A DNA stretch of 64,000 nucleotides, taken from contig CAZXSC010000002.1 in the NCBI GenBank assembly GCA_964643045.1, positions 1 through 64,000 on the forward strand. Direction: 5' to 3'. The notes below the pieces were generated by a model, which was given only the letters and a program-made list of their open reading frames with translations, had not been told where the DNA came from and searched no databases. This document shows positions 1 to 9,600 of this stretch, piece by piece (the stretch's first letter is position 1; each line of letters begins with the position of its first letter). The translations under genes were made by a program, and so were the position numbers. This DNA is from TMED23 sp964643045 (GTDB lineage: Bacteria; Pseudomonadota; Alphaproteobacteria; Rhodospirillales; UBA2165).

Positions 1-166
1 CTACCATTGATAATCCAGAGTGAGTTAAACGTGTTAGTCCTCCTAGGATCACCATGAAAAAGACCATACCACACAGAACAAAAAGCCATGCAGCAACTAT
101 TTTATTAGGTGTATTAAATACAGAAATTAGGTTACTTTTTAGAGGATTGAAACTTGCAGTTTTCAT
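1..166 (-). CDS. ctaA: Heme A synthase, N-terminal part; gene continues beyond the left edge
   Basis: Reading the minus strand from an ATG at 166 gives an open frame to base 1 (55 codons, no stop). After a short polar N-terminus comes one hydrophobic helix (about residues 26-42) that ends in GGLTRLTHSGLS, the conserved motif after the first membrane segment of CtaA/Cox15. That family oxidises heme O to heme A in the inner membrane for aa3-type cytochrome oxidase. Only this first segment is visible, so the other helices and the heme-binding histidines cannot be checked. The gene is divergent from the carbamoyltransferase, with only 63 bases between the two starts. The identification is strong for the motif; completeness is unknown. 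Confidence 0.85.
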   Translation of the reverse strand, partial: MKTASFNPLKSNLISVFNTPNKIVAAWLFVLCGMVFFMVILGGLTRLTHSGLSMV

Positions 167-229
167 GAGGGTTTTGTTTCATAGATTTCAGTTTATGCCA
201 ATACACTTAAACATCACAAATTTAATTAA

Positions 230-2041
230 ATGATCATTTTAGGCCTTAAGTGCTATAGCCATGATACGGGCGCAGCCATACTTTCGGATCAAGGGGGAGA
301 ATTAAGGGTCAGCGCTATCACGGAGGCGCGATTAAACCGCAGAAAACATTCTTTTTCATACCCACTGATGTCAATAGCCTATTGCCTTTCTAGTTTAGGG
401 ATTAATACCTTGGACGATGTAGATTTAATTTGCATCGATCGGCATATGGAAAAATGGCCCGATAAAAACTCGCAATTTGGGTATCACAATGCTCTCAAAC
501 GATATTTACCTCGTTACGACGATAATTACCGTTGGAATTATCTGATTGAACAAACGATCATGTTTGATCGCTCTAAGATTCGTTTCATCAACCATGTCGA
601 TGCGCATGCAGCAAGCGCCTATTATCCCTCTCCTTTTGAAAATGCCGCTGTCCTAATAGCGGAAGGTGGAACTGGTATATATCACGCGCAGGGTTACGAC
701 TTAAATATTGTTGATAGAATTGGCTACCAGGGTGACACTTTCCAGAATGCAAAAAAACTCGCTAAACGTCGTGATCACTTTGTCAATTCCTCGTTCCTAT
801 TTGATAAAATTTCAAGCCACCTAGGTTACGATATATTTGGCGCTGGCCAAACCATGGCACTTGCTGCATTTTTTCCTCAGTTTCAATTTAAACCTCTGAT
901 CGATATCGATCCTAATCGCTTTGACGACTTCATTATCAACCATGATAGGACAGTTTTTGGGATGAGGGATATACCGAATTTTAATAATGAGGATAGTGAC
1001 CAACTATTAGCTAATCCGTGGGTCAGCCTTGCTCATCAAGCTCAAAGTACTTTGGAGGAGGATATTCTTTATCTCGCTCGGCTAGCCCGTGAAAAAACAA
1101 AGGCATCAAAACTATGTCTAGCTGGGGGCGCAGCACTCAATTGCATTATAAATCAGAAATTAATTGAAAGCGGCTTATTTGAAAACGTTTTTATTCAGCC
1201 AGCGGCCTCTGACGAAGGAATTGCCCTCGGGTGTGCTTTGTTTGGTTATTACGCAAATGGCGGACGTTTGCGACATTATATGAACGATGCTTATTTAGGG
1301 CCAAAAAATAAACCTGAAACTTTGCCCCAAATTCTGAATAAATGGAATTTAAAAGGAAATAGAAAATCCACTCAAGAAATTGCTAGCCTGTTAGCCGAAG
1401 GAAAAGTTATCGGAAGAGTAGCCGGCCGATCAGAATACGGTCCGCGCGCACTTGGAAACCGCAGTATCATAGCCGATCCCAGACCTGCCGACATGAAAAA
1501 TCGTCTCAATACGCAGATAAAACACCGTGAGAATTTCCGACCATTTGCTCCTTCTTGCCTAGAAGACCAAATGCCCGGCTACTTCATATCACCGATAAAA
1601 AGTCCGTTTATGGTTATAGCGGGAACAGTTAAAAAAAATAGTCGTGATAAGGTTCCAACTATCACTCATGCCGATGGATCTTGCAGAATACAAACCGTCA
1701 ACCGCGAACAAAACAGCGACTATTACGACCTGATTAAGGCCTTTGGTGATTTAACCGGCTGCCCAGTATTAACCAACACATCTTTCAATGATCGAAATGA
1801 ACCCATCGTTGAAACCTACGATGATGCAGTCAGTTGTTTTATCAGAACTGGATTAGATGCTCTCTATTGCGATGGAACTTTAATCGAACCAACCGAAAAA
1901 ACTCCGCTTATCGACCCGGAACAAAACCACAAAAAAACAATAACAAGAGTTAATAATGAATACGCAAGCCTTATTGAACGGTTTTGTGATATTTCGCGTT
2001 ATGTTAGCTTAGCTAATAATTTAAATAAAAACGAAGTATGA
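230..2041 (+). CDS. Carbamoyltransferase (NodU/CmcH family)
   Basis: 603 residues, the usual length for the family, which transfers a carbamoyl group from carbamoyl phosphate to a sugar or antibiotic hydroxyl. The N-terminal Kae1/TsaD-like half has the opening pattern with HDTGAA (residues 11-16), the EARLNRRKHSF segment, and NHVDAHAASAYY (121-132), whose H122 and H126 fit the metal-binding histidines. The C-terminal domain (from about 394) has GRSEYGPRALGNRS and later TNTSFND, both hallmarks of the carbamoyltransferase C-terminal region. The usual DGxGE-like loop reads AEGGTG here. There is no clear Shine-Dalgarno sequence. The gene stands alone on the plus strand, facing the two TPR-glycosyltransferase genes, so a role in decorating a surface glycan or secreted product is plausible. 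The acceptor is unknown. Confidence 0.9.
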   Translation: MIILGLKCYSHDTGAAILSDQGGELRVSAITEARLNRRKHSFSYPLMSIAYCLSSLGINTLDDVDLICIDRHMEKWPDKNSQFGYHNALKRYLPRYDDNYRWNYLIEQTIMFDRSKIRFINHVDAHAASAYYPSPFENAAVLIAEGGTGIYHAQGYDLNIVDRIGYQGDTFQNAKKLAKRRDHFVNSSFLFDKISSHLGYDIFGAGQTMALAAFFPQFQFKPLIDIDPNRFDDFIINHDRTVFGMRDIPNFNNEDSDQLLANPWVSLAHQAQSTLEEDILYLARLAREKTKASKLCLAGGAALNCIINQKLIESGLFENVFIQPAASDEGIALGCALFGYYANGGRLRHYMNDAYLGPKNKPETLPQILNKWNLKGNRKSTQEIASLLAEGKVIGRVAGRSEYGPRALGNRSIIADPRPADMKNRLNTQIKHRENFRPFAPSCLEDQMPGYFISPIKSPFMVIAGTVKKNSRDKVPTITHADGSCRIQTVNREQNSDYYDLIKAFGDLTGCPVLTNTSFNDRNEPIVETYDDAVSCFIRTGLDALYCDGTLIEPTEKTPLIDPEQNHKKTITRVNNEYASLIERFCDISRYVSLANNLNKNEV

Positions 2042-2090
2042 GGTAACACAAAATTTTCAACTCTTCTACTCTCCGAATTCGCGTGTATAT

Positions 2091-2123
2091 TATATCAAAA
2101 CTGATGGAACCTAAATTGATATA
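2091..2123. terminator. Inverted repeat between convergent genes, possible bidirectional terminator
   Basis: TATATCAA (2091-2098) is repeated inverted as TTGATATA (2116-2123), an 8-bp A/T-rich stem with a 17-base loop. It lies in the 117-base gap between the convergent carbamoyltransferase and TPR-OGT genes. There is no G/C-rich stem or clean T-run, so termination is only a guess from position and symmetry. Confidence 0.25.
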
Positions 2124-2158
2124 GTTTAAAGCCTTAAATTAAAAACCCAGAAATATTG

Positions 2159-4027
2159 CTACTCTTCAAACATCACCTTTTCAAAAAATTTAGCGTGACG
2201 ATCAATGGCTTTTCTATTGTCAAAAATGTCTGCTTGGCTTTCGCAAATCTTGTCTCTGACCTTATTTGCAAAGGTGCTGTCTAAGCAAAGACGTTTGGTA
2301 ATATCAATATAACCCTCAACATTTTCTGATACACAATCCATCATCCGCATTTCCTGATAAATACCTAGGGTTACTCGCCCACGCATAAAATCACCTGGCA
2401 GAGTAACCACAGGTGTACCCGACGCAAGAGATTGATAAGTAGTCATACCGCCAGAAAAATGCGGGGTATCAAGAATCACATCAGCCGCATGCAATAGCTT
2501 AGCGATGCCTTTATTATTTCGCCGTGGTATTATTTCGATACGGTCACACACATCTGATAGTTCTTTCAACATACGCTCTTTTAATAATGCACTCCATGCT
2601 GGATGGCTTCCATCAATGATTTGAAGATTCGCATCTGGTAAAGAATGTAAAATGCCACCAATCATAGAATCGAAATCAGGGTGAAATTTAAAAAGCGACT
2701 GTGGACAAACGATTCGTTGACCGGCTGAACGTTCTTGTTCTTGTAGCCCGGCGTATTCACCCGGCATTGAAACACAAGTGGGAAGTCGATCAAATTTTAT
2801 TAATTTTTCACTATAAGCTTCTTGTGCATTTTCGGGCTCAATTAAGCGACTGGATAAAAAATAGTCAATATTTGGTATGCCAGTAGTGACAGGGTGCCCC
2901 CATGACACACATTGAATTGGAGCCAATCGAGCAAATCCTAGAAAATAAGTCAACGGTTCCATTCCAATATCCGTAAAATACAATATATCTAATTCCGCTT
3001 CTGCGATACGCTGACGAGCACTTGCTAAATTTTTTGGTAACTGCACAAATTTTTGGTTGCCGGTCTTGAATTTACTCGACCATTCGTCCTCCACCGTTGA
3101 AAAAGAAAATATAATTACATCAAAACGTGCTTTTGGTAGACCACCAATTAAGTTCCTATTGAGCATGGCTATTGTATGGGCATGAAAAAATGATGAAACA
3201 AAACCAACACGTGGCACGCCTCCTTCTAAACCCGCCATCCAATTACGGGTGTGTGAAGTTTCAAATATTAAAGAAGGGCAGGTTTTTTTATATAGTTCTG
3301 CGATTTTACTTTGGATATCCTTATCATCACGGCCATGATAAGCCAGCAAAAAATTTGTGGCTCCGACCTCTAGAATAGGGTCCTCAAGACTTATATCAGC
3401 ATCAAGTAATTCATCCAATTTGTTTGTAAGTTGCTCCCGATGTTCCGTAATTTGATCACCAGAACTCATTACTACCGGCAACACCAAAGCCTCTCTTATA
3501 CGGAGACCCATATCAGGTCGTAAATTAATTGCTTGATTATATACATTCTTAGCAGCCTTGTCGTCACCCGCGCGTTCAAACAAGTCCGCTAAGTTTTTAT
3601 GGGCCGGTACATAATCAGGATCAGCAGCAAGCGACGCCTCATAACAAGAAAGGGCACCGTCATAATCTCTATTATCTTTTTTTATGTTACCAAGATTGTT
3701 ATATGCCGGTGCCATTTCCGGGTTAATACGAATAGCTTTTTCATATAGGTCTTGGGCAACTGCATTCTCTCCAAGATCGCCATAAACCAAGGCCAGATTG
3801 TAGTGGAAATTTGCATTATTTTGTTCGCGCAATATTGCTGTTTCCAAATGATCGCGCGCGATTTCCAGTTTACCTAATTCACGATGAATAACGCCTGAAT
3901 CTGCATAAACCTCTGGTCCGGATTCACCCGTTGCTAAAGCATGGTCAAGCAATTGAATTGCTTTTTCAATTTTACCAGACTCAAATGCTAACACGCCCAT
4001 TTGATGCAATTGTTTTGCGTTACTCAT
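2159..4027 (-). CDS. TPR protein with C-terminal O-GlcNAc-transferase-like (SPINDLY, GT41) domain
   Basis: 622 residues. About five tetratricopeptide repeats fill residues 4-175. After a linker, a GT41 domain starts near 272 with RVGFVSSFFHAHT, continues through the PIQCVSWGHPVTTGIPNIDY segment and CPQSLFKFHPDFD, and ends with ILDTPHFSGGMTTYQSLASGTPVVTLPG, the nucleotide-sugar-binding part of O-GlcNAc transferases. Bacterial members transfer a sugar to protein Ser/Thr, often adhesins or flagellins; the target here is unknown. Its ATG overlaps the last 8 bases of the upstream TPR gene (4020-5639), so the two are probably translationally coupled and act together. Confidence is high for the fold and moderate for protein O-glycosylation. 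Confidence 0.87.
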   Translation of the reverse strand: MSNAKQLHQMGVLAFESGKIEKAIQLLDHALATGESGPEVYADSGVIHRELGKLEIARDHLETAILREQNNANFHYNLALVYGDLGENAVAQDLYEKAIRINPEMAPAYNNLGNIKKDNRDYDGALSCYEASLAADPDYVPAHKNLADLFERAGDDKAAKNVYNQAINLRPDMGLRIREALVLPVVMSSGDQITEHREQLTNKLDELLDADISLEDPILEVGATNFLLAYHGRDDKDIQSKIAELYKKTCPSLIFETSHTRNWMAGLEGGVPRVGFVSSFFHAHTIAMLNRNLIGGLPKARFDVIIFSFSTVEDEWSSKFKTGNQKFVQLPKNLASARQRIAEAELDILYFTDIGMEPLTYFLGFARLAPIQCVSWGHPVTTGIPNIDYFLSSRLIEPENAQEAYSEKLIKFDRLPTCVSMPGEYAGLQEQERSAGQRIVCPQSLFKFHPDFDSMIGGILHSLPDANLQIIDGSHPAWSALLKERMLKELSDVCDRIEIIPRRNNKGIAKLLHAADVILDTPHFSGGMTTYQSLASGTPVVTLPGDFMRGRVTLGIYQEMRMMDCVSENVEGYIDITKRLCLDSTFANKVRDKICESQADIFDNRKAIDRHAKFFEKVMFEE

Positions 4028-5639
4028 ATTGTTTTTTTATATCGAATCGGAGTTTTTCGAATCCTTGATCCCAACTTCCATTAACACTTTGTCGGTAAAG
4101 CCTGAAACCGGGGAACCATGGGGAAACATCACCATCAACTTGCCAACGAAACTCTCCGGGGTGTGTAACCAAAACACGGGCTACTCTGCCCGCTGCGATA
4201 CGCAAATGCATATTTGTGTTACTAACACCAATGTAATCATCCAACAAATCCATTAACGCCAGAGATTCTTCTAATTTTTGATTAACATCGGAAAAATCAA
4301 AAACTTCCTTTCCAAAAAGTGAAGAGATTTGCCTTAATTCATTTGGTTTAGGAGCTCGTTGCACATTAATGATAGTGGCGCGAATATTACCGAGTATCGA
4401 AGCTATCTCTTCGAGTGGCGCTATTTTACTCAAAGTACCTTTACCCGCTCCACCGGCCCGATAAGTAATTCCAATGTAAGGTGAAGGTCCTGCCTCCGCT
4501 AACCTTTCTTGCATAGCACGTTTAGCATCTTCTAAAGGTTTTATCTTAAGACTAGGAACTATGATGTCACTTTCAAGTAAATAGGGTAGATCCGCGACTG
4601 AAAAATCTGGATCCTCGGTGTCACCTACAGTAATTTCTTCAACTCGGCTAAGTAGACTTTTTAATTGAGGATCCGGCTGAAAAACGACGCTTGCTCCTCG
4701 ATCCATCAATTCAGGTAAGAAGCGAGAGAAGAAAATTTGGTCACCCAATCCTTGTTCTGCAGCAATCCCAATAACTTGCCCTCCCAAGTCTTTCGGTAGA
4801 GCTGCCGACGGAAACGGAAATTGTTTACGATCGACAGTGTGGCGATAACGATAATTAGACCACCCCTCATCCATATCTAACATCGCTAACTGAAGAAACC
4901 CCAGGTTCCATCTATTTACAACGAAATCGGGTGCAATCTTAGCCGCCTTCAGAAACTCCTCACGTGCTTCTATATATTTTCCTCCCTGGCAAAGACATGC
5001 GCCTAAACTGCTATGCAACTCAACCGTATTCGGCGAAATCTGGATTCCTTTGCGATATAAGTGCTCCGCCTCTTTGTAGCGGCCTAGTTCCTTTAATGCC
5101 GTACCTAGGTTATTAATGGCCTTTACATAGTTGGGTTTGGCTTGAAGGGCTAACCGATAATGTCCGCATGCTTCAGTTAGGCGATTGAGATCCTCCAACA
5201 ATACACCCAAATTAAAATGGGCCGCGGCATGATCTGAGTTACGTTCGATGGCCTCAATAAAAAAATTTTCAGCTTTCTCCGGGCTTCCTTCTTCCTTGAA
5301 TAAAAGCCCTAACTGATTTAATGGGTCTGCGAAGTCAATTTGCAGTTTAGCTGCCTTATAAAAGGCTTCTTTAGCGGCCTCAAGGTTACCCACCGATTTG
5401 TAGGCATGAGCCAAGTTATTCTGCAGATAACCATCATCAGTAAGATCTCTAGCTGATTTTTGAAAATAGGTAATAGCTTCAACTGTGCGATCCAATTGAA
5501 AAGCCACAACACCCAATAACTGCTGTACTTCTGCATTCTCTTCATAATCTGGAATGGCTCTCAATGAAATTTCCGCCTGGTCGAATTTAGCCTTTTTAAT
5601 AAGATCTTTGGCTACTTCGATGTAATCTAATGAATCCAT
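4020..5639 (-). CDS. TPR protein with C-terminal GT9/heptosyltransferase-like domain
   Basis: 539 residues. TPR units occupy about residues 1-240, with clear copies such as the NxLGxxLKELGRYKEAEHLYRKGI type. The C-terminal part, from about 280, matches the glycosyltransferase-9-like domain often fused to TPRs: AEQGLGDQIFFSRFLPEL, then YIGITYRAGGAGKGTLSKIAP, a region resembling the family's VDTAxAHLAGALG block but reading GVSNTNMHLRIAAG, and finally SPWFPGFRLYRQ. The usual aspartate of the AHL block is absent, so catalytic competence is uncertain. It is the first gene of a two-gene operon with the TPR-OGT protein (8-base overlap). An AAAGAGA sequence precedes the ATG. The likely job is glycan transfer or partner binding in the same modification pathway. 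Confidence 0.8.
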   Translation of the reverse strand: MDSLDYIEVAKDLIKKAKFDQAEISLRAIPDYEENAEVQQLLGVVAFQLDRTVEAITYFQKSARDLTDDGYLQNNLAHAYKSVGNLEAAKEAFYKAAKLQIDFADPLNQLGLLFKEEGSPEKAENFFIEAIERNSDHAAAHFNLGVLLEDLNRLTEACGHYRLALQAKPNYVKAINNLGTALKELGRYKEAEHLYRKGIQISPNTVELHSSLGACLCQGGKYIEAREEFLKAAKIAPDFVVNRWNLGFLQLAMLDMDEGWSNYRYRHTVDRKQFPFPSAALPKDLGGQVIGIAAEQGLGDQIFFSRFLPELMDRGASVVFQPDPQLKSLLSRVEEITVGDTEDPDFSVADLPYLLESDIIVPSLKIKPLEDAKRAMQERLAEAGPSPYIGITYRAGGAGKGTLSKIAPLEEIASILGNIRATIINVQRAPKPNELRQISSLFGKEVFDFSDVNQKLEESLALMDLLDDYIGVSNTNMHLRIAAGRVARVLVTHPGEFRWQVDGDVSPWFPGFRLYRQSVNGSWDQGFEKLRFDIKKQYE

Positions 5640-5795
5640 TTTCTCTTTTCAGTAATTTGAATAGTCGTTATCATGCCGCAGTGTTAACTGAATGAATACT
5701 TATCAAAGTATGTATACCAAGATATTCGAAAATCATAATATAAAAGTCCTTTGTCGTATGTATCAGGTTTATTGGAATATTTCTACGAAAGTAAA

Positions 5796-6608
5796 ATGAC
5801 TACGTTTAATGACAAAATCACCAACTCAGAATTACTTGTAATAGGCCACGGTCGCTCAAACGCTCAAGACAGTACGCGGCTTATTAAGGGCCATGCCGAG
5901 GCAATCGAAAAACGAAAAATTTTTAAACGTGTCCAACCCGGTTTTTTAAAATTAGCACCTTATATGACCGACCAATTATCGACGATAAAGAGTGGAACAG
6001 TTTATGTGGTTCCTTGTTTTGCAAGTTTCGGAGATATCACCAAAGAAATAATACCCCAACAATTAGGGCTTATTGGTCCGAAAACCGCTAAAAAAGGACA
6101 AATTATTTATTATAGTGAGCCAGTAGGCACCCACCCAAAAATAGTGAAAAGGTTATGTGAATTGATAAAAAATACTCTAGAAGTCTCGGGTTTAAGTAAG
6201 AATAATACCACGCTAATTATTATCGGGCATGGCTCAACAAACAATCCACAATCCGAAATTGACACCCGATTGCTCGCGGATAAAATAAAACGCACGGGAC
6301 CCAGTCAAAACGTTGTCGCGTTATTTCTAGATCAATCCCCCAACCTTGCTGAGTGGTACAACTATTGTGAATCAAAAAATGCGATAGCCATAAGCTACCT
6401 TTTTTCTGGGGGAAATCATGAGAGAGAGGACCTAGCAAAAAAGATGGGGTTTGATCCAAATACCACAAATTATTGCATTACGACCAGTGTCCCGGTAGGG
6501 CCAATTAAAAGTGCTGGAAAAAATTTATGGCTGTGCCCACCAATAAGCGCCGACCCAATTCTACAAGACGTCATTGTCGAACGGGCTATAAAAATGTCTA
6601 AAGCCTAG
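5796..6608 (+). CDS. CbiX/sirohydrochlorin-chelatase-like protein, two-domain form
   Basis: About 270 residues from the ATG at 5796; a longer reading from a TTG at 5751 is open but adds an atypical leader. Two similar halves each begin with a strand ending in GHG (VIGHGRSN, then IIGHGSTN). The second half carries SGGNHEREDL, which fits the SGGxHxxxDI metal-site pattern of CbiX and SirB. Family members insert Co2+ or Fe2+ into sirohydrochlorin in cobalamin or siroheme synthesis. No cobalamin genes are adjacent, so the physiological metal and substrate are open. The gene converges on the TipN-like gene and the two stop codons share the palindrome CTAG at 6605-6608. Confidence 0.72.
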   Translation: MTTFNDKITNSELLVIGHGRSNAQDSTRLIKGHAEAIEKRKIFKRVQPGFLKLAPYMTDQLSTIKSGTVYVVPCFASFGDITKEIIPQQLGLIGPKTAKKGQIIYYSEPVGTHPKIVKRLCELIKNTLEVSGLSKNNTTLIIIGHGSTNNPQSEIDTRLLADKIKRTGPSQNVVALFLDQSPNLAEWYNYCESKNAIAISYLFSGGNHEREDLAKKMGFDPNTTNYCITTSVPVGPIKSAGKNLWLCPPISADPILQDVIVERAIKMSKA

Positions 6609-9600
6609 ACAGATGAATCTGGAGAAGGGGCCTCACCACCAAACTCTCTCGATAATGCTGATTGTAGGATCATGTAGACCTTTCCAGCGTCTGAAGTCAT
6701 AAACCCGGCCCCCAATACTCCCTCTTGGCCACTGCGGCGCGCGCTTTCAATCAATTCATCAAATTGCTTTAAATAACGAGTCACATAATTTCGAAAGTCA
6801 GGATTGTTCCTATAAAGTTGATTAATTTTAGCTAACCTCGCTTTGTTCCGCATTCCGAGAATTTTGCGCAAGAAAACGCTGTTATCACCTTTACTATAGC
6901 GTTTCCAGTCTTCCTCCGTAATTCGCGTCTCCATGATCCTGTTAATATCTATAGCAATTGATTCAAGCCCCTCGGAAACTAAAGCCATTCGCCGTAGAAA
7001 ATCCTCATGGCCTGATTTTGTAGTCAAATCTTTGAGAGCGTCCGTAATTTCAGCTGCTTGCTGCGAGGTTCGCGATAAATCAACAGTCTGACGAGCAACA
7101 CTGTCTGCAACTTCCTTAGCATCTTTAGCCAACTTGCTCGAAGCGGTGCTTAAATCGTCAGTACCCTTCTTAATTGTTTGCCCCCAAGACTCCATGTCAC
7201 TTATAGCCCGATTTGAGGCTTTACTTGCCTCACTAGCTCGTCGAGTGACATTGTCTCCAACAATATTAATACCATTCAAGGCTTCATTAAAAGTCTTTGT
7301 TAGTTCCTGAAGCTGTTGACGAAGACCGGCTCCAGCTCCACCCATATTTTGTGACAACCGCGAAGATGCCTCACCAACATCCCTTGTTTGCTTCTGCAAT
7401 GCATCACTTATTGCTTTTAATTTATTTAAATTATCCTCCGCAGACATTCCTGTTGAATGTGCTGTTTCCTTCATGGCTTCATGAGCCGACCTCGTCGCAT
7501 CTGCAGCAACCCGCGCTGTTTCAGCCATTTGGTCAGCACGTACTCCCATCATATCTGCAGCGCCTCCTAGTTTAGCGATAGCCCTATCAGACGAAAGAGT
7601 GAGATCATCGAGTCGTTGCCGAACAGCGTTGCTCGTATCTTCGAGGCGTTCAGCACTCTGATCGGAAATGCGCGATAACTCATCTGCCCCGCTTTTCAAA
7701 AATTCATTAACATCTTTTGTTTTTTCAACTGCTCTATCAGAAACTGAATGTATTTCATCCGAATGACGTTGAAGCCCAGACGTAACAGCTGATAAGAGTT
7801 TTGCAGCCCGGTCAACAGCAAGGGCAACTTCGCGAGACCGTTCTTGAAGAGCTCCGCCGACTGCTTCGACTTTTGCTGAAGCCTCATCTGAAACCCCCAA
7901 GATCTGTGAACTTCTTTCTTGCAACGTATCCGCAAAAGCTTGAACGTGGGAATTGGATTCAATTGCAGACTGAGCAAACTCCTCTGCCCTCTGGCGAAAA
8001 TTTGCGCCCATTTGATTGAGGCGTTCTTCGGTATCTTCAGAACTACCTTTGATTTCACCAAAATTGCTATTTAGATCTTCGGCGATACGGGTCAAACGGG
8101 TAGCAGCTTCATCTGCCGCCGTGGCTGCTTCACGCGATTGGCGCAACAACGTATCGCCAACAGACCCAACATCTGAAACAGCACTGTCAGAAGCTGAAGC
8201 TAATTCTTGGGAACGGTCATGAAGAGCAGAGGCAGCTTCACTGACTTGACCTATTAAATCGCTCGACAGAATACGCATTTTATCGGCACGATCTTCAAGC
8301 GTCTCCCAAGTCTCATCCATTCGCATGACGGCATCATCCGTTATATCGGTCAGTTCACGGGAGCGCTGGTGAAGTTTCTCTCCGACATTCTCTATCTGAT
8401 CTGCAGCATTATCCGTCCTTCGGCTAAGATCACGAGATTGTTGCCTTAACGCATCCGTCACCAACCCTATTAAACGAGCCGCCTTGTCGGCTGATCCGGA
8501 CACTTCTGCCGAACGATAAGCCATTGTCTCTCCAGCAACATCAATATCTGAAACTGCTTTGGTCGATGATACAGAAAGATTAGTGGCATTTTGCTTTAGA
8601 ACTTCTGCAACGCTATTTACCTTTTCACTCGCTTCATTTGCGGCTTCAGATAATTCCTTCGTACGCCGATCTAAAACAAACCCTATAGAACGCAAACGAT
8701 CCGTTGTTTTAGAAGACACTGCGCTTAAACTCTCTTCTCCCTCACGCAGCACTTCCGTAACCTCACTAACTTTTTCAACCGCCGTTGCAGAAGCATTATT
8801 CAAAAATCGTGATTGCTCAGTCAGTTTATCACTGATTTCTGCAATACCCTCGCCGGCATTTTCGGAAGCTAAAGAAATCTCTCTAATTTTATCGTCTACC
8901 TGCTCACCAAGCTTTTGCAGCTTGTCAGTAGCTGCGGCCGACTCGGATGTAAGCTCAGACAGACGACTACTAAAGTTGCTGTTCACATCACCAACATTTC
9001 CAGCAACGTGAAGAAGCTCCTGAAGGTCCCTACGAAGTGCAGCAACTACCTTGTCAACGTTACCGACGCTACTATCTGAAACATCCTTAAGATCAAGTCG
9101 AGCCTGGCTTAAACGTTCTGATGCCGAATCGATTTGAAGGTTAATTTCCTTTGAGGCGTCTGTTAGTTCAGCTGTCCGTTTGCGAATCGCTTCCGACGTG
9201 TTACCCATACGCAAAATAACTAAATCATTCAATTTAACCATATGGTCTGATTTCTTTTGTAACTCGTCACCGACCTCACTGATCTCCCCAACAGCTTTTT
9301 CTGAACTGGAAGAAAGTGCCTCACCTTTAACGGCAAGTGTCTCTGTTATTTTGTCTATTTTCTCTGATGTTTCATCAATCGTTTTTTCAAGAACATTTCG
9401 TACATCATCTATTTGAGCAGCTACCGCAAGAGTTTTTGCAGAAGCCTGATCCGTTGATTCTTCTAGCTTATCAATGTGTTGACGGTATTTATCTGCAACT
9501 TCACCGATGCGTTCTGTTGCCATGTCACCTGCTGCGAGCAGTCCTTTTGTATCTCCTCTAAGCTCATCCCCCACTTGCTTAACTTGAGACATTATTGTTT

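Noticed and set aside
8559..9011. 150-codon frame antisense to the TipN-like gene
   Set aside because: It mirrors the 75-bp coding repeat and is Ser-rich; the repeat structure is explained by the minus-strand protein.
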